Below are positions 12,986 to 20,152 of a stretch of DNA of 20,295 nucleotides, in pieces. The first letter of the stretch is position 1. Each line of letters starts with the position of its first letter. The position numbers and the translations under genes were made by a program. Source of the DNA: JAXHUM01 sp034189325 (GTDB taxonomy: Bacteria > Desulfobacterota > DSM-4660 > Desulfatiglandales > Desulfatiglandaceae); contig JAXHUM010000109.1 of the NCBI GenBank assembly GCA_034189325.1, positions 1 through 20,295 of the forward strand. Direction: 5' to 3'. Under the pieces are notes generated by a model, which saw nothing but the letters and a program-made list of their open reading frames with translations, was not told the DNA's origin and searched no databases.

Positions 12986-14384
12986 AGGATTTCAAAAATT
13001 CCGAGTAGTCCGCCATCCTGGATAGGACCCGTATGGCCCTTTTTGGAGATGAGAAAATAGGAAGTTTCCCGTTGTTACTGATCTTTTCTTCGATGTCTTT
13101 GGTGGAAATGTCGTCGAGCCATCCTTCGTAAGGGGCCCAGACAACAGGTTTGTCGTCAAATTCTCTAGTGACCTCCATAACAATTTCAGAGAAGGGAGGA
13201 GATAGCATTTCAAACCAGGCGCCTATGAACAACAGGACAGCGTCTACGCGTGTGTCCGACAGGACGGCTCGAATGATTTTCTTGAGAACTTCTTCAAAGG
13301 GGCGTCGCGACATGCTAAAGGCCGGCCAGATATCCACCGGGTTGTTAATGGAATGCCATTCAGGGGATAAACTCATAATAATTTCCCTGGTATCACGCGA
13401 GAGGTTGGGAACGTTGAGCCGGAATTTTTCGCAGGCGTCAATTGTCATCACCCCAATGCCTCCGCTTGCTGTAATAATACCTATATTCCTCCCATTTAGC
13501 TTGGGAAGGCAGGTGAGGCCTTTGAGAAGATCACTGATCTCACCAAGGTCATCTGCTCTAATAATACCGCATTGCTTTAATCCTACTTCCCAAATATCAC
13601 TATTTCCTATGAGTGAACCTGTATGGGATTCAGCCGCCTTTTTGGCCAGAGGACTGGTCCCGGTCTTCAAGGCCACTATGGGCTTTTGTCTGGCCACCCG
13701 TTTGGCCGCTTCCATGAAACTCCGACCGTTGTTTATTCCTTCAATATGAAGGAAGATAATCTTGACATCATTGTCTTGCTCAAAATACTCCAGGCAATCA
13801 ACAAAATCGAGATCACAGGAGTTTCCCAAATCAATACCTTTTCCCAGTAAGGTCAAATCAGGAAAACCCCCGAAAAATATCCCGGTTTGACAAATGACGC
13901 CTATGGGGAGTCTCTTTAATCCGGTCTGCACGAGGAAAGATGTGCTGAAGTCGATGAACGGATTGGATACGCCTATGGTATTCGGACCGATGATCCGGGT
14001 ATCGGAGTTATGAATGAGTCTTCTGACTTCTTCTTGAAGCCTTTTCCCCTCCTCGTCATTGGCATCGGAAAACCCCTGGCCGATAATGATACCCGCTTTG
14101 ATCCCCATTTCGACGCAATCCTCGACAATGGAGGGGACTTGGGATCTTGGAGTTGAAATGACGGCAAGGTCGATCGGACCTTCTATTTCTCTGAGAGAAG
14201 CATACGTTTGCCTCCCACAAATACGATCGGCATTGGGATTAACAGGGTAGATATCCCCTGTGTAGCCGCTATTGATAAGGTTTTCCAATATGTTAAAGGC
14301 ATACTTGCCGGTCCGGGATGATATCCCGATCAATGCGACACTCCTCGGCTCCATAAAAGGTTTGAGTTTTTCAGCAGCGTTCAT
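12984..14384 (-). CDS. Acyl-CoA synthetase (NDP-forming) alpha-type protein
   Basis: The protein has 466 residues from ATG 14384, preceded by a GGGAG about 11 bases away; the frame continues to a TTG at 14435 with no ribosome site. It has a CoA-binding Rossmann domain at the N-terminus (MEPRSVALIGISSRTGKYAF, about residues 11-30) and two ligase-CoA domains with GPNTIGVSNP, a SHTGSL motif (phosphohistidine His254), and TASGGIGVMTIDACEKF. This is the alpha part of ADP-forming acetyl/acyl-CoA synthetases, which make ATP from acyl-CoA in anaerobes. The ATP-grasp beta part, often fused in one chain of about 700 residues, is absent both here and in the neighbouring genes. It is thus either a separate alpha subunit with a distant partner or an acyl-CoA binding protein of another role. 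It lies divergent from the crotonase gene. Confidence 0.87.
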   Translation of the reverse strand: MNAAEKLKPFMEPRSVALIGISSRTGKYAFNILENLINSGYTGDIYPVNPNADRICGRQTYASLREIEGPIDLAVISTPRSQVPSIVEDCVEMGIKAGIIIGQGFSDANDEEGKRLQEEVRRLIHNSDTRIIGPNTIGVSNPFIDFSTSFLVQTGLKRLPIGVICQTGIFFGGFPDLTLLGKGIDLGNSCDLDFVDCLEYFEQDNDVKIIFLHIEGINNGRSFMEAAKRVARQKPIVALKTGTSPLAKKAAESHTGSLIGNSDIWEVGLKQCGIIRADDLGEISDLLKGLTCLPKLNGRNIGIITASGGIGVMTIDACEKFRLNVPNLSRDTREIIMSLSPEWHSINNPVDIWPAFSMSRRPFEEVLKKIIRAVLSDTRVDAVLLFIGAWFEMLSPPFSEIVMEVTREFDDKPVVWAPYEGWLDDISTKDIEEKISNNGKLPIFSSPKRAIRVLSRMADYSEFLKS

Positions 14385-14889
14385 TTTTTGATTTTCTCCC
14401 TTCTTGGGTAGCCCTGACTCGAGGTGAAGTCCCAAGGCAAAGGAACGTCAGCGACATTCACGTTGGAGAAACCTAAGTGCACAGAGCCTAGATCCCAGGT
14501 TTTTGAATGGAACAGGGGCTTTTGAGGTGATCCGACCCTTTCGATTTCAGGGATATCATACCGAGAAATAGAATGAATGATGTCTGGAAATGGATTCTTA
14601 TGTCAAGAAGAAAGAGAAAAAGACCCTGGATATTTGCATGAAACAGCGCCAAATATGATTTCAGTTCTTGCTAAAGAAGTGAATCTGTTATAATTTTTGT
14701 TCAGATTTTGAATCAAATAGGTTTACTCCACATGTTAATGAGCGCTGTTATACCAGCGAGAAGACGACCCTGTGGGAATGAAGAGGAGAACAGGAGACAA
14801 AAAGACCGAGGCGGTCAGGAGAATCGCATTCGTTGATGGATACTCAGTAAGAAGATGGTTTTAAACGGATCATTAAAGGAGGCATCAGC
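14385..14889. other. Intergenic region upstream of the crotonase gene
   Basis: About 505 bases between divergent genes. The only clear element is an extended -10 promoter facing the crotonase gene (14686-14694). Downstream of it a 5-bp hairpin (CGCTG 14743-14747 with CAGCG 14754-14758) lies in the predicted leader. I see no convincing gene, and no clear promoter for the minus-strand synthetase gene. Confidence 0.5.
14686..14694 (+). promoter_or_regulatory. Extended -10 promoter of the crotonase gene
   Basis: TGTTATAAT contains a perfect TATAAT (14689-14694) with the TGn extension. A TTGCTA (14668-14673) lies 15 bases upstream, shorter than usual, so the extension probably carries the activity. 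The start would be near 14701, giving an untranslated leader of about 190 bases. Confidence 0.55.
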
Positions 14890-15678
14890 ATGTCGGAATC
14901 CGTCATATTAGTGGAAAAGAGCGAGGGTATAGCAACGGTCACCCTGAATCGACCTAATGCAATGAATGCCCTGTCGTTTGAGATGCGGGATCGTTTGAAA
15001 AAGGTGTTTGAAGAGCTCCAAAGGGACCCCGAAACGGAAGTTGTTATTGTCACAGGTGCGGGGAGGGCATTCTGCGCAGGCCTCGATCTGAAGGAGCTTT
15101 CAACAGGAGGTTTGAGTCCTGACGGTGATGAAGAAAGAGGCCGTGGTCGATCAATGATTGAGGCCATATCCCGGTTTGAGGGTCCCATTATAGGGGCTAT
15201 TAACGGAGTTGCCATCACTGGCGGGTTTGAACTCGCCCTTGCCTGTGATGTGTTGATTGCCTCATCAGAAGCTCGTTTTGCAGACACCCACGCCAGATTG
15301 GGCATTCTCCCGGGATGGGGGCTGAGTCAGAAGCTTCCTCGTCTAATCGGATTGAACCGGGCCAAGGAAATGTCGCTGACCGGCAATTTTATCTCCGCAG
15401 AAAAGGCCGAAGCGTGGGGTCTTGTCAACCGGGTCGTACCCAAGGAAGAACTTCTTACCGTCAGTCTGGCCCTGGCCGGGGATATGACGTCATGCGTTCC
15501 GGAGACCGTTAGGAAATACAAACGTCTCATCGAAGAGGGCAATAGCATGACCCTTGCCGATGGTTTGGAGCTTGAGGCGAAGCTTTATGAAGAGCTTTCG
15601 ACCAAGGATCTCTCCTCCGGCATTGAGGCTCGCCAGCAGGGTGTTCGCAAACGGGGTCGAGAACAGGCCCAATCTTAG
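14890..15678 (+). CDS. Enoyl-CoA hydratase/isomerase (crotonase) family protein
   Basis: 262 residues with a very good ribosome site (AAAGGAGG, 7 bases before ATG). The crotonase fold is plain: GIATVTLNRPNAMNAL, the oxyanion-hole stretch FCAGLDLKEL (61-70), INGVAITGGFELALACDV and then FADTHARLGILPGWGLSQKLP. Of the two catalytic glutamates of classical enoyl-CoA hydratase (rat Glu144 and Glu164), the first is kept as Glu114 in GGFEL and the second is replaced by His134 in DTHARLG. The FADTHARLGILPGWG form is frequent in a widespread annotated crotonase subfamily, so the replacement is not a random mutation, but plain hydration may not be its reaction. The stop codon abuts the stop of the opposing gene. 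Long-leader promoter at 14686. Confidence 0.9.
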   Translation: MSESVILVEKSEGIATVTLNRPNAMNALSFEMRDRLKKVFEELQRDPETEVVIVTGAGRAFCAGLDLKELSTGGLSPDGDEERGRGRSMIEAISRFEGPIIGAINGVAITGGFELALACDVLIASSEARFADTHARLGILPGWGLSQKLPRLIGLNRAKEMSLTGNFISAEKAEAWGLVNRVVPKEELLTVSLALAGDMTSCVPETVRKYKRLIEEGNSMTLADGLELEAKLYEELSTKDLSSGIEARQQGVRKRGREQAQS

Positions 15679-17388
15679 TTAGATAGGAAGTCCAAACTTC
15701 TTGAGGCCTGCCGCTCCCCCTTGAAGACTATAGCTGTCTTTTATCCCTGATTGGTCCAGCGTTACCTGGGCTTCATAGGAGCGCGCGCCCGTATTGCAAA
15801 TGAGGACAATCCTTTTGTTCCCCGGGACTTCATCCAGACGTTTTCTCAATTCGTCCTGGGGGATATTTTTCCAGTGATCAGGGTATTTTTCCAAGAGGGG
15901 CTCCGCGTTCTGTCTGGCACGGCAGTCCAGAAAGAACGATTCGTTGTCTTCCCTGTTGTTCCACAAGGTTGCGAACTCCTCAGCCTCGATCACCCTGGTT
16001 CTTCCTTCTAAGATGTTTTCAGCAACATTGCCCAGGGCGTTGATAATATCCATGGCTGATGAAAAGGGAGGAGAATAGGGGAGTTCCAGATTGCTTATTT
16101 CGGATGTCGTCGGCCTGTACTTGAGGATAGATGCGACGGCACTGACCCTGGCGAACATGCCTTCTCCTTGGTTTCCAAGCCCCTGAATACCAAGGACCCG
16201 TCCGGTATGCTTCTCTACGATCAATTCCAGATAGATAAGGTCCTTTTCAGGAAAGAAATGGGCTCGGTCAAACTGGACCACGAAGGCGCTTACAGCCTCA
16301 AATCCGTTCTTTTTAGCGGTTTCAAGGGTCAGCCCCGCGCTTGCAACGGAGATGTCGAACAATTTGACCACGAAGCTCCCAACCACCCCCTCAAACTCGG
16401 CGTGACCGCCAGCCAGATTCGTGCCGATGACCCTGCCCTGTCTGTTGGCCAGGCCGCCAAGGGGATAGTATCCTGGTTTCCCGGTAATTAAATTGGGTAT
16501 CTCAACACAATCGCCGCCTGCAAAGATGTCCGGATCAGAGGTCTGGAGCCTTTTATTTACAATGATCCCCCCTTTAGCGGAGACTTCCAGACCGGCATTT
16601 TTTGCCAATTTCGAATGAGGCTCAACACCGGCCGCCATGATGACCATGTCCGCCTCGAGACTCCTTTTGTCCGTAATAACTTTCTCCACACGCTCATGCC
16701 CATGGATCTGGATGACCTTTTCTCTCAGATAGAACGAGACATCCTTTTCTTCCATATGGTGCTGTGCCATTTTGGATAAGTTCGGGCTCACAATCCCCGG
16801 CATTATTTGATCGGTGATTTCGATCACAGAGGTTTCAATGCCCCACAGATCGGCCAGTGATTCAGCCATTTCAAGGCCGATGGGACCTCCGCCTATAACG
16901 ACCGCCTTTTCAACCTCGCCTGCGGACAGCCTCTTTTTTATGGATATGGCCTCAGAAAGGTCGGAAACGGCAAAAACGCCCGCCAGATCGGAACCGGGTA
17001 TTGGGATCTGCCTGGGTCTGCTTCCGGTGGCAATAACGAGTTTGTCATAGGCAAGGGTCTCTTCCTGCCCGGTTATGACATTCCTGATCCTCACGGTTTT
17101 CAGTGCCCGATCTATGGCGATCGCCTCTGTATCTGTCAGGACATCGACATCCTTAACATTCTTGAAAAACTTGACGTCACGGAGCATGTTGAAGCTTGTG
17201 GACTGTAACTGCTCCGGGTCGCTTACATCTCCTGATACGAAATAGGGTATTCCACACCCCCCATAGGAAATAATGCTTTTCTGATCCACCATGGTCACCT
17301 TTGAACCAGGCTCAAGCCTCTTGAACCGGCTGGCCGCTTTTGGACCCAAAGCAACTGCCCCTATTATAACAATGTGTTGCGGCATCAT
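15679..17388 (-). CDS. FAD-dependent CoA-disulfide/persulfide reductase with C-terminal rhodanese domain
   Basis: A 569-residue fusion. Residues 1-450 are a pyridine nucleotide-disulfide oxidoreductase: the N-terminal FAD fold (IIGAVALGPKAASR), single active Cys45 in SYGGCGIPYF, the NAD(P)H fold VVIGGGPIGLEMAESL, and the FAD-contacting IFAGGDCVE. This single-cysteine layout marks the CoA-disulfide reductase class. Residues about 455-569 are a rhodanese domain with Cys531 in the loop CNTGARSY. The same architecture is known from CoADR-Rhd and NADH-dependent persulfide reductases, which reduce CoA persulfide or polysulfide. In an anaerobe the natural role is sulfur or polysulfide reduction, or protection of the CoA pool (inference). 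An AGGGAG site precedes the ATG at 17388; a second ATG (17385) is equally usable. It lies end to end with the crotonase gene. Confidence 0.92.
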   Translation of the reverse strand: MMPQHIVIIGAVALGPKAASRFKRLEPGSKVTMVDQKSIISYGGCGIPYFVSGDVSDPEQLQSTSFNMLRDVKFFKNVKDVDVLTDTEAIAIDRALKTVRIRNVITGQEETLAYDKLVIATGSRPRQIPIPGSDLAGVFAVSDLSEAISIKKRLSAGEVEKAVVIGGGPIGLEMAESLADLWGIETSVIEITDQIMPGIVSPNLSKMAQHHMEEKDVSFYLREKVIQIHGHERVEKVITDKRSLEADMVIMAAGVEPHSKLAKNAGLEVSAKGGIIVNKRLQTSDPDIFAGGDCVEIPNLITGKPGYYPLGGLANRQGRVIGTNLAGGHAEFEGVVGSFVVKLFDISVASAGLTLETAKKNGFEAVSAFVVQFDRAHFFPEKDLIYLELIVEKHTGRVLGIQGLGNQGEGMFARVSAVASILKYRPTTSEISNLELPYSPPFSSAMDIINALGNVAENILEGRTRVIEAEEFATLWNNREDNESFFLDCRARQNAEPLLEKYPDHWKNIPQDELRKRLDEVPGNKRIVLICNTGARSYEAQVTLDQSGIKDSYSLQGGAAGLKKFGLPI

Positions 17389-17560
17389 AGATTCTCCCTG
17401 TTTTTTAAAATAGTGTTGACGGTCTCAAACAGAGTCCAGCACATGAACATCTTAAGAAACCGTCGAAGTTTTGGTGTTTCACGATTCGATCAGTGTTTGA
17501 TCGCAGAATGAGGATTGCAGGTGTGAATTCGCCGAGGTGAGCGTGACAAAGCCCTTGCCA

Positions 17561-17812
17561 TTAGGGACTTTCCACACGGAGTAGGACCTTTTGTTCCAGT
17601 TCCTCCAGAATGAGTTTCAGGGCCCTGCTTTCTACGACAGGCCCTGATCCATTCCAGCCCCTTTTAAAGGCTTCTTTTGTCCTTTCCCTGAACTCATCAA
17701 GACTTGACGCCATGGTCTCCCATATAACTAGCTTCTGGAGGACATGACGTTCCTCCGCTGTGAGGTCCTTATCCGTGTCAAAAGACTGCCCATCTTTTGT
17801 GGTGAATATCAT
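17561..17812 (-). CDS. Small conserved-looking cytoplasmic protein, hypothetical
   Basis: 83 residues from ATG 17812, with AGAGGA about 9 bases upstream; a TTG at 17839 would add nine residues that overlap the predicted start of the mRNA. The product begins MIFTTKDGQSFDTDKDLTAEERHVLQKLVI and is mainly helical, with a charged middle (EFRERTKEAFKRGW) and an amphipathic end (ALKLILEELEQKVLLRV). It resembles hypothetical proteins I have seen in Desulfobacterota, but I cannot name a family. A sigma70-like promoter with an overlapping palindrome precedes it. It is followed after 172 bases by the CoA-disulfide reductase gene on the same strand. Confidence 0.7.
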   Translation of the reverse strand: MIFTTKDGQSFDTDKDLTAEERHVLQKLVIWETMASSLDEFRERTKEAFKRGWNGSGPVVESRALKLILEELEQKVLLRVESP

Positions 17813-17848
17813 CCGTCTAGTCCTCTCGACATATCGCAAATACGCATT

Positions 17849-17876
17849 ATTATGGATTATCTGAAAGAGAAGGCAA
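17849..17876 (-). promoter_or_regulatory. Sigma70-like promoter of the small hypothetical gene
   Basis: On the minus strand TTGCCT (17876-17871) and CATAAT (17854-17849) are separated by 16 bases. The start would be about 17842, 30 bases before the ATG at 17812. Confidence 0.45.
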
Positions 17877-17895
17877 GGAAAAATATGTTTTCCTT
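17875..17895. promoter_or_regulatory. Perfect palindrome overlapping the -35 of the small hypothetical gene
   Basis: AAGGAAAA (17875-17882) and TTTTCCTT (17888-17895) are exact inverted repeats around a 5-base centre. The site touches the -35 hexamer of the promoter above, the usual position of a repressor or activator site. It has the same 8-5-8 geometry as the palindrome before livK but a different sequence. Confidence 0.4.
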
Positions 17896-18100
17896 TTCAC
17901 TCAAAATCGGTATACGCATGGGGGAGTCGGCCTGGCTTTGCGGAAAATGCGCAAGGCGTTCCGGCCAATCAGCATCGATTGCCTTGGGATTTCTTAAAAG
18001 GATCCTGCCGGGAAGTCTTGAGAGGTCCTTTTTGTCGGACTGCCTTCCAGAGGTCAAGGTCACCTGGTTCATAAAATAGCGATGGAGTCAAAAAAACATT

Positions 18101-18508
18101 ATGAAACGAAAGGGTTGCAGTATATTGTTTATAAATGACCTAAAAGAAGTTCTCCTGTTTCTGAGAGATAATAAAAAAAGCATTCCCTATCCTAACATGT
18201 GGGATGTTCCAGGCGGGCACGTTGAAGCGAATGAGTCTCCCCATGAGTGCATTGTCCGTGAAATGGAAGAAGAAATGGGTATTCAGTTGGTGGAATTTCT
18301 CCTCTTCGCGGTTGTAGAATTGGACGATCGTGTCGAGTATGTCTATTGGAAAGAAGAAAACCTGGATATAAAGGGCATCGACCTGACTGAAGGACAATGC
18401 TTGAGATGGTTTTCGAGAGAGGATGCAAGAAAAACCAAACTGGCCTATGGATTCAACGACATAGTGGAAGACTTTTTCGAAAAGGCCCCCTTTTTAACGC
18501 TGCCTTAG
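18101..18508 (+). CDS. Nudix hydrolase
   Basis: 135 residues, a full-length single-domain Nudix protein. The Nudix box GX5EX7REUXEEXGU is exact at residues 39-61 (starting GHVEANE, then REMEEEMGI), which binds the divalent metal and positions the nucleoside diphosphate-X substrate. The surrounding PNMWDVPGG and the end AYGFNDIVEDFFEK are typical. Substrates in this group range from oxidised dGTP to ADP-ribose or sugar nucleotides; the sequence alone does not decide. The ribosome site is weak (a GGAG about 14 bases upstream), so expression may be low or the start slightly different. It stands alone, divergent from the small hypothetical gene. Confidence 0.88.
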   Translation: MKRKGCSILFINDLKEVLLFLRDNKKSIPYPNMWDVPGGHVEANESPHECIVREMEEEMGIQLVEFLLFAVVELDDRVEYVYWKEENLDIKGIDLTEGQCLRWFSREDARKTKLAYGFNDIVEDFFEKAPFLTLP

Positions 18509-18591
18509 AATTCAAACCCTCCACATACTGTTTCTCCTGCTATTCTCTCAGGGACTGAGATATCAACCCAAGACCTTTGAGAAGAAGCTAT

Positions 18592-18625
18592 GGGGCATAT
18601 TGTAGCAATTGAGACAATTTGCCCC
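18592..18625. terminator. Long hairpin after the Nudix gene
   Basis: GGGGCA-T-ATTGT (18592-18603) pairs with ACAAT-T-TGCCCC (18614-18625), 11 pairs with one T-T mismatch, around a 10-base loop. It is followed by CTTTCTC rather than a clean T-run, so it may stop transcription of the Nudix gene, or serve another RNA role. Confidence 0.45.
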
Positions 18626-18774
18626 CTTTCTCATATTCCAATGATATAACAGACACTTAAAGGGTTTGACACCTCTATTTTGTTTCAAAATGTCCCAATC
18701 CTCTTCTCAGCCTTAAGGGCTTGTTACCTTTCTATCTACTCCATTTAACAGGTAAATTTCATGCAACAGGCGTG

Positions 18775-18791
18775 AAGGCACAGGCTTTGCT
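18775..18791 (+). promoter_or_regulatory. Sigma54 (RpoN) promoter of the receiver-metF-hdrA operon
   Basis: The site reads AAGGCACAGGCTTTGCT: the invariant GG (18777-18778) and GC (18789-18790) have the required 10 bases between them, with GGCAC and TTGCT both matching the -24/-12 consensus. Transcription would start near 18802, 65 bases before the ATG at 18867. A sigma54 promoter requires an enhancer-binding activator, none of which is in the window. Confidence 0.6.
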
Positions 18792-18866
18792 CTTATCCGG
18801 TATTTAGAATGCGGCTGTTGAGAGCGCAGAGTCCCGTCCATCACACTTTCAAAAAGGCTCTGTTTT

Positions 18867-19241
18867 ATGGATGCTGAAAAGACTATCCTGATTGCTGAGC
18901 CAAAGGAGGTCCTAGGGTGCAGCCTATCCACGTCACCGACCTGCCGGGGGTTCAAGACCATCCAGGCCAGGACACTTAAAGAGACGCTTCTGGCCATTCA
19001 GGAAGAGAAAGTCGAAGTCCTGATTCTGGATGCCTCTCTCCTCGGTGAAGACGGCGGGTTCATATCCATCATCAGGGGAATGGAAGAGCATCTTCCCATC
19101 ATTGTATGTGCTGAAACCAATACCCCTGAATTTGAAGCCAAAATACGTCAACAACGAATATTCTACTACCACATCAAATCGTTCGGCATTGAAGATCTTG
19201 AAATGGCCATCTCCAACGCCATCAACCGGCAGTCCCGCTAA
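18867..19241 (+). CDS. Stand-alone response-regulator receiver-like protein
   Basis: 124 residues, the size of one receiver (CheY-like) domain with no output domain. The fold pattern is visible: ILIAEP (7-12), VEVLILDASLLGEDG (49-63) with phosphoacceptor candidate Asp55, IIVCAET (78-84), and YYHIKSFGIEDLEMAI with Lys104 as the conserved lysine. The acidic pair after the first strand (usually DD) is reduced to Glu11 (AEPKE), and the Pro after the conserved Lys (KP) is absent, so phosphorylation may be weak or lost. It starts the operon behind a sigma54 promoter and lies 17 bases before metF. Receiver-like proteins at the head of Hdr gene clusters might regulate or dock on the complex; that is inference. 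Confidence 0.75.
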   Translation: MDAEKTILIAEPKEVLGCSLSTSPTCRGFKTIQARTLKETLLAIQEEKVEVLILDASLLGEDGGFISIIRGMEEHLPIIVCAETNTPEFEAKIRQQRIFYYHIKSFGIEDLEMAISNAINRQSR

Positions 19242-19258
19242 GTGTGGAGGATCATCCT

Positions 19259-20134
19259 ATGCCTCTTATTGAGAAAATCAACGCAGGTGAATTTGTCATC
19301 CTGGGAGAATTCGAACCCCCGAAAAGTGCCGATTTCTCCTCTCTATTAGATAAGGCCAATCAGATCAAGGGTCGCGTGGATGCCCTTGTGATCCCTGAGA
19401 TGGGCAATGCCGTGATGAAGGCAAGTTCCCTGGGGGGATGCGCCTTCCTTGAAAGGCAAGGATTTGAAACCGTTTTTCAAGCCTGTTGTCGAGACCGTAA
19501 CAGACTGGCTCTCCAGTCGGATATCCTTTCAGCCGCCGCCTTGGGCATTTCAAACATCATGGTTGTCGCAGGGGAAGACATCCGCCATGGAGATCATCCG
19601 CAGGCCAGGGCCGTATATGATCTCGAATTGGAGGAACTCCTTCAAGTCCTTCAGACCCTTCAAACCGGCCGGGATATGGTGGGTGTCGAGCTGGGAGCAG
19701 CACCCAAATTCACGACCGGATCGACCGTTAATGCCGGCGCCATGGGTGGGGCCCTCGACATAGAACTGGAAAAACTCGAGCGCCGGATCGATGCCGGTGT
19801 CCGGTTTATCATTACCAGTCCTGTTTTCGATATACACCGGTTTCAGCAATTTGTTCGGCGGGTCGACACTGGTCGGGTGGCTGTTATACCGACCGTCATG
19901 CTCCTCAAATCAGCAGGCATGGCACGATACATTAATCGTAATATCAAGAACATATCTATTCCTGACCCCATCATCAGGGATATTCAAAAGGCCCCGGACA
20001 AACACAGGCAATGTGTCAAGCTGGCAGCCGGGCTCGTTGGTGATCTCAAGAAGATGGGTATGTCCGGGGTGATGTTATCGACCCTTGGATGGGAGGATAA
20101 GCTCCCCCAGATTCTTGACCAGGCAAGGCTCTAA
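19259..20134 (+). CDS. metF: Methylenetetrahydrofolate reductase family protein (MetF-type)
   Basis: 291 residues from ATG 19259, with GGAGG 8 bases upstream; the frame opens at GTG 19244, which would lie inside the ribosome site. It has the MTHFR beta-alpha barrel: GEFEPPKS (16-23), whose Glu17 corresponds to the catalytic acid of E. coli MetF; the folate/FAD motif CRDRNRLALQSDILSAAALG; MVVAGED; VGVELGAAPKF; and FIITSPVFDIHRFQQFV. The enzyme interconverts methylene- and methyl-tetrahydrofolate in the methyl branch of the Wood-Ljungdahl pathway. It is followed after 18 bases by hdrA. In acetogens and sulfate reducers MetF works with Hdr-type electron carriers rather than NADH, which the neighbour supports (inference). 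Confidence 0.9.
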   Translation: MPLIEKINAGEFVILGEFEPPKSADFSSLLDKANQIKGRVDALVIPEMGNAVMKASSLGGCAFLERQGFETVFQACCRDRNRLALQSDILSAAALGISNIMVVAGEDIRHGDHPQARAVYDLELEELLQVLQTLQTGRDMVGVELGAAPKFTTGSTVNAGAMGGALDIELEKLERRIDAGVRFIITSPVFDIHRFQQFVRRVDTGRVAVIPTVMLLKSAGMARYINRNIKNISIPDPIIRDIQKAPDKHRQCVKLAAGLVGDLKKMGMSGVMLSTLGWEDKLPQILDQARL

Positions 20135-20152
20135 ACAGAAAGGATGTGAGGC

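Larger units (their letters stand above)
18509..18866. other. Intergenic region with terminator-like hairpin and sigma54 promoter
   Basis: These 358 bases contain a hairpin 84 bases after the Nudix stop (18592-18625) and a sigma54-type promoter in front of the receiver-like gene (18775-18791). A small stem ATTTTG-TTT-CAAAAT lies near 18680-18694. I see no gene in it. Confidence 0.5.

Noticed and set aside
14788..14874. 28-codon frame (starting MKRRTGDKK) in the crotonase leader, considered as a leader peptide
   Set aside because: No good ribosome site, no run of regulatory codons, and no attenuator-like alternative hairpins around it.
17857..18072. 71-codon minus-strand frame between the small hypothetical gene and the Nudix gene
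   Set aside because: No ribosome site, no recognisable motif, and its 3' part overlaps a good promoter and palindrome for the next gene. The overlapping plus-strand frame (17744-18079) is equally unsupported.
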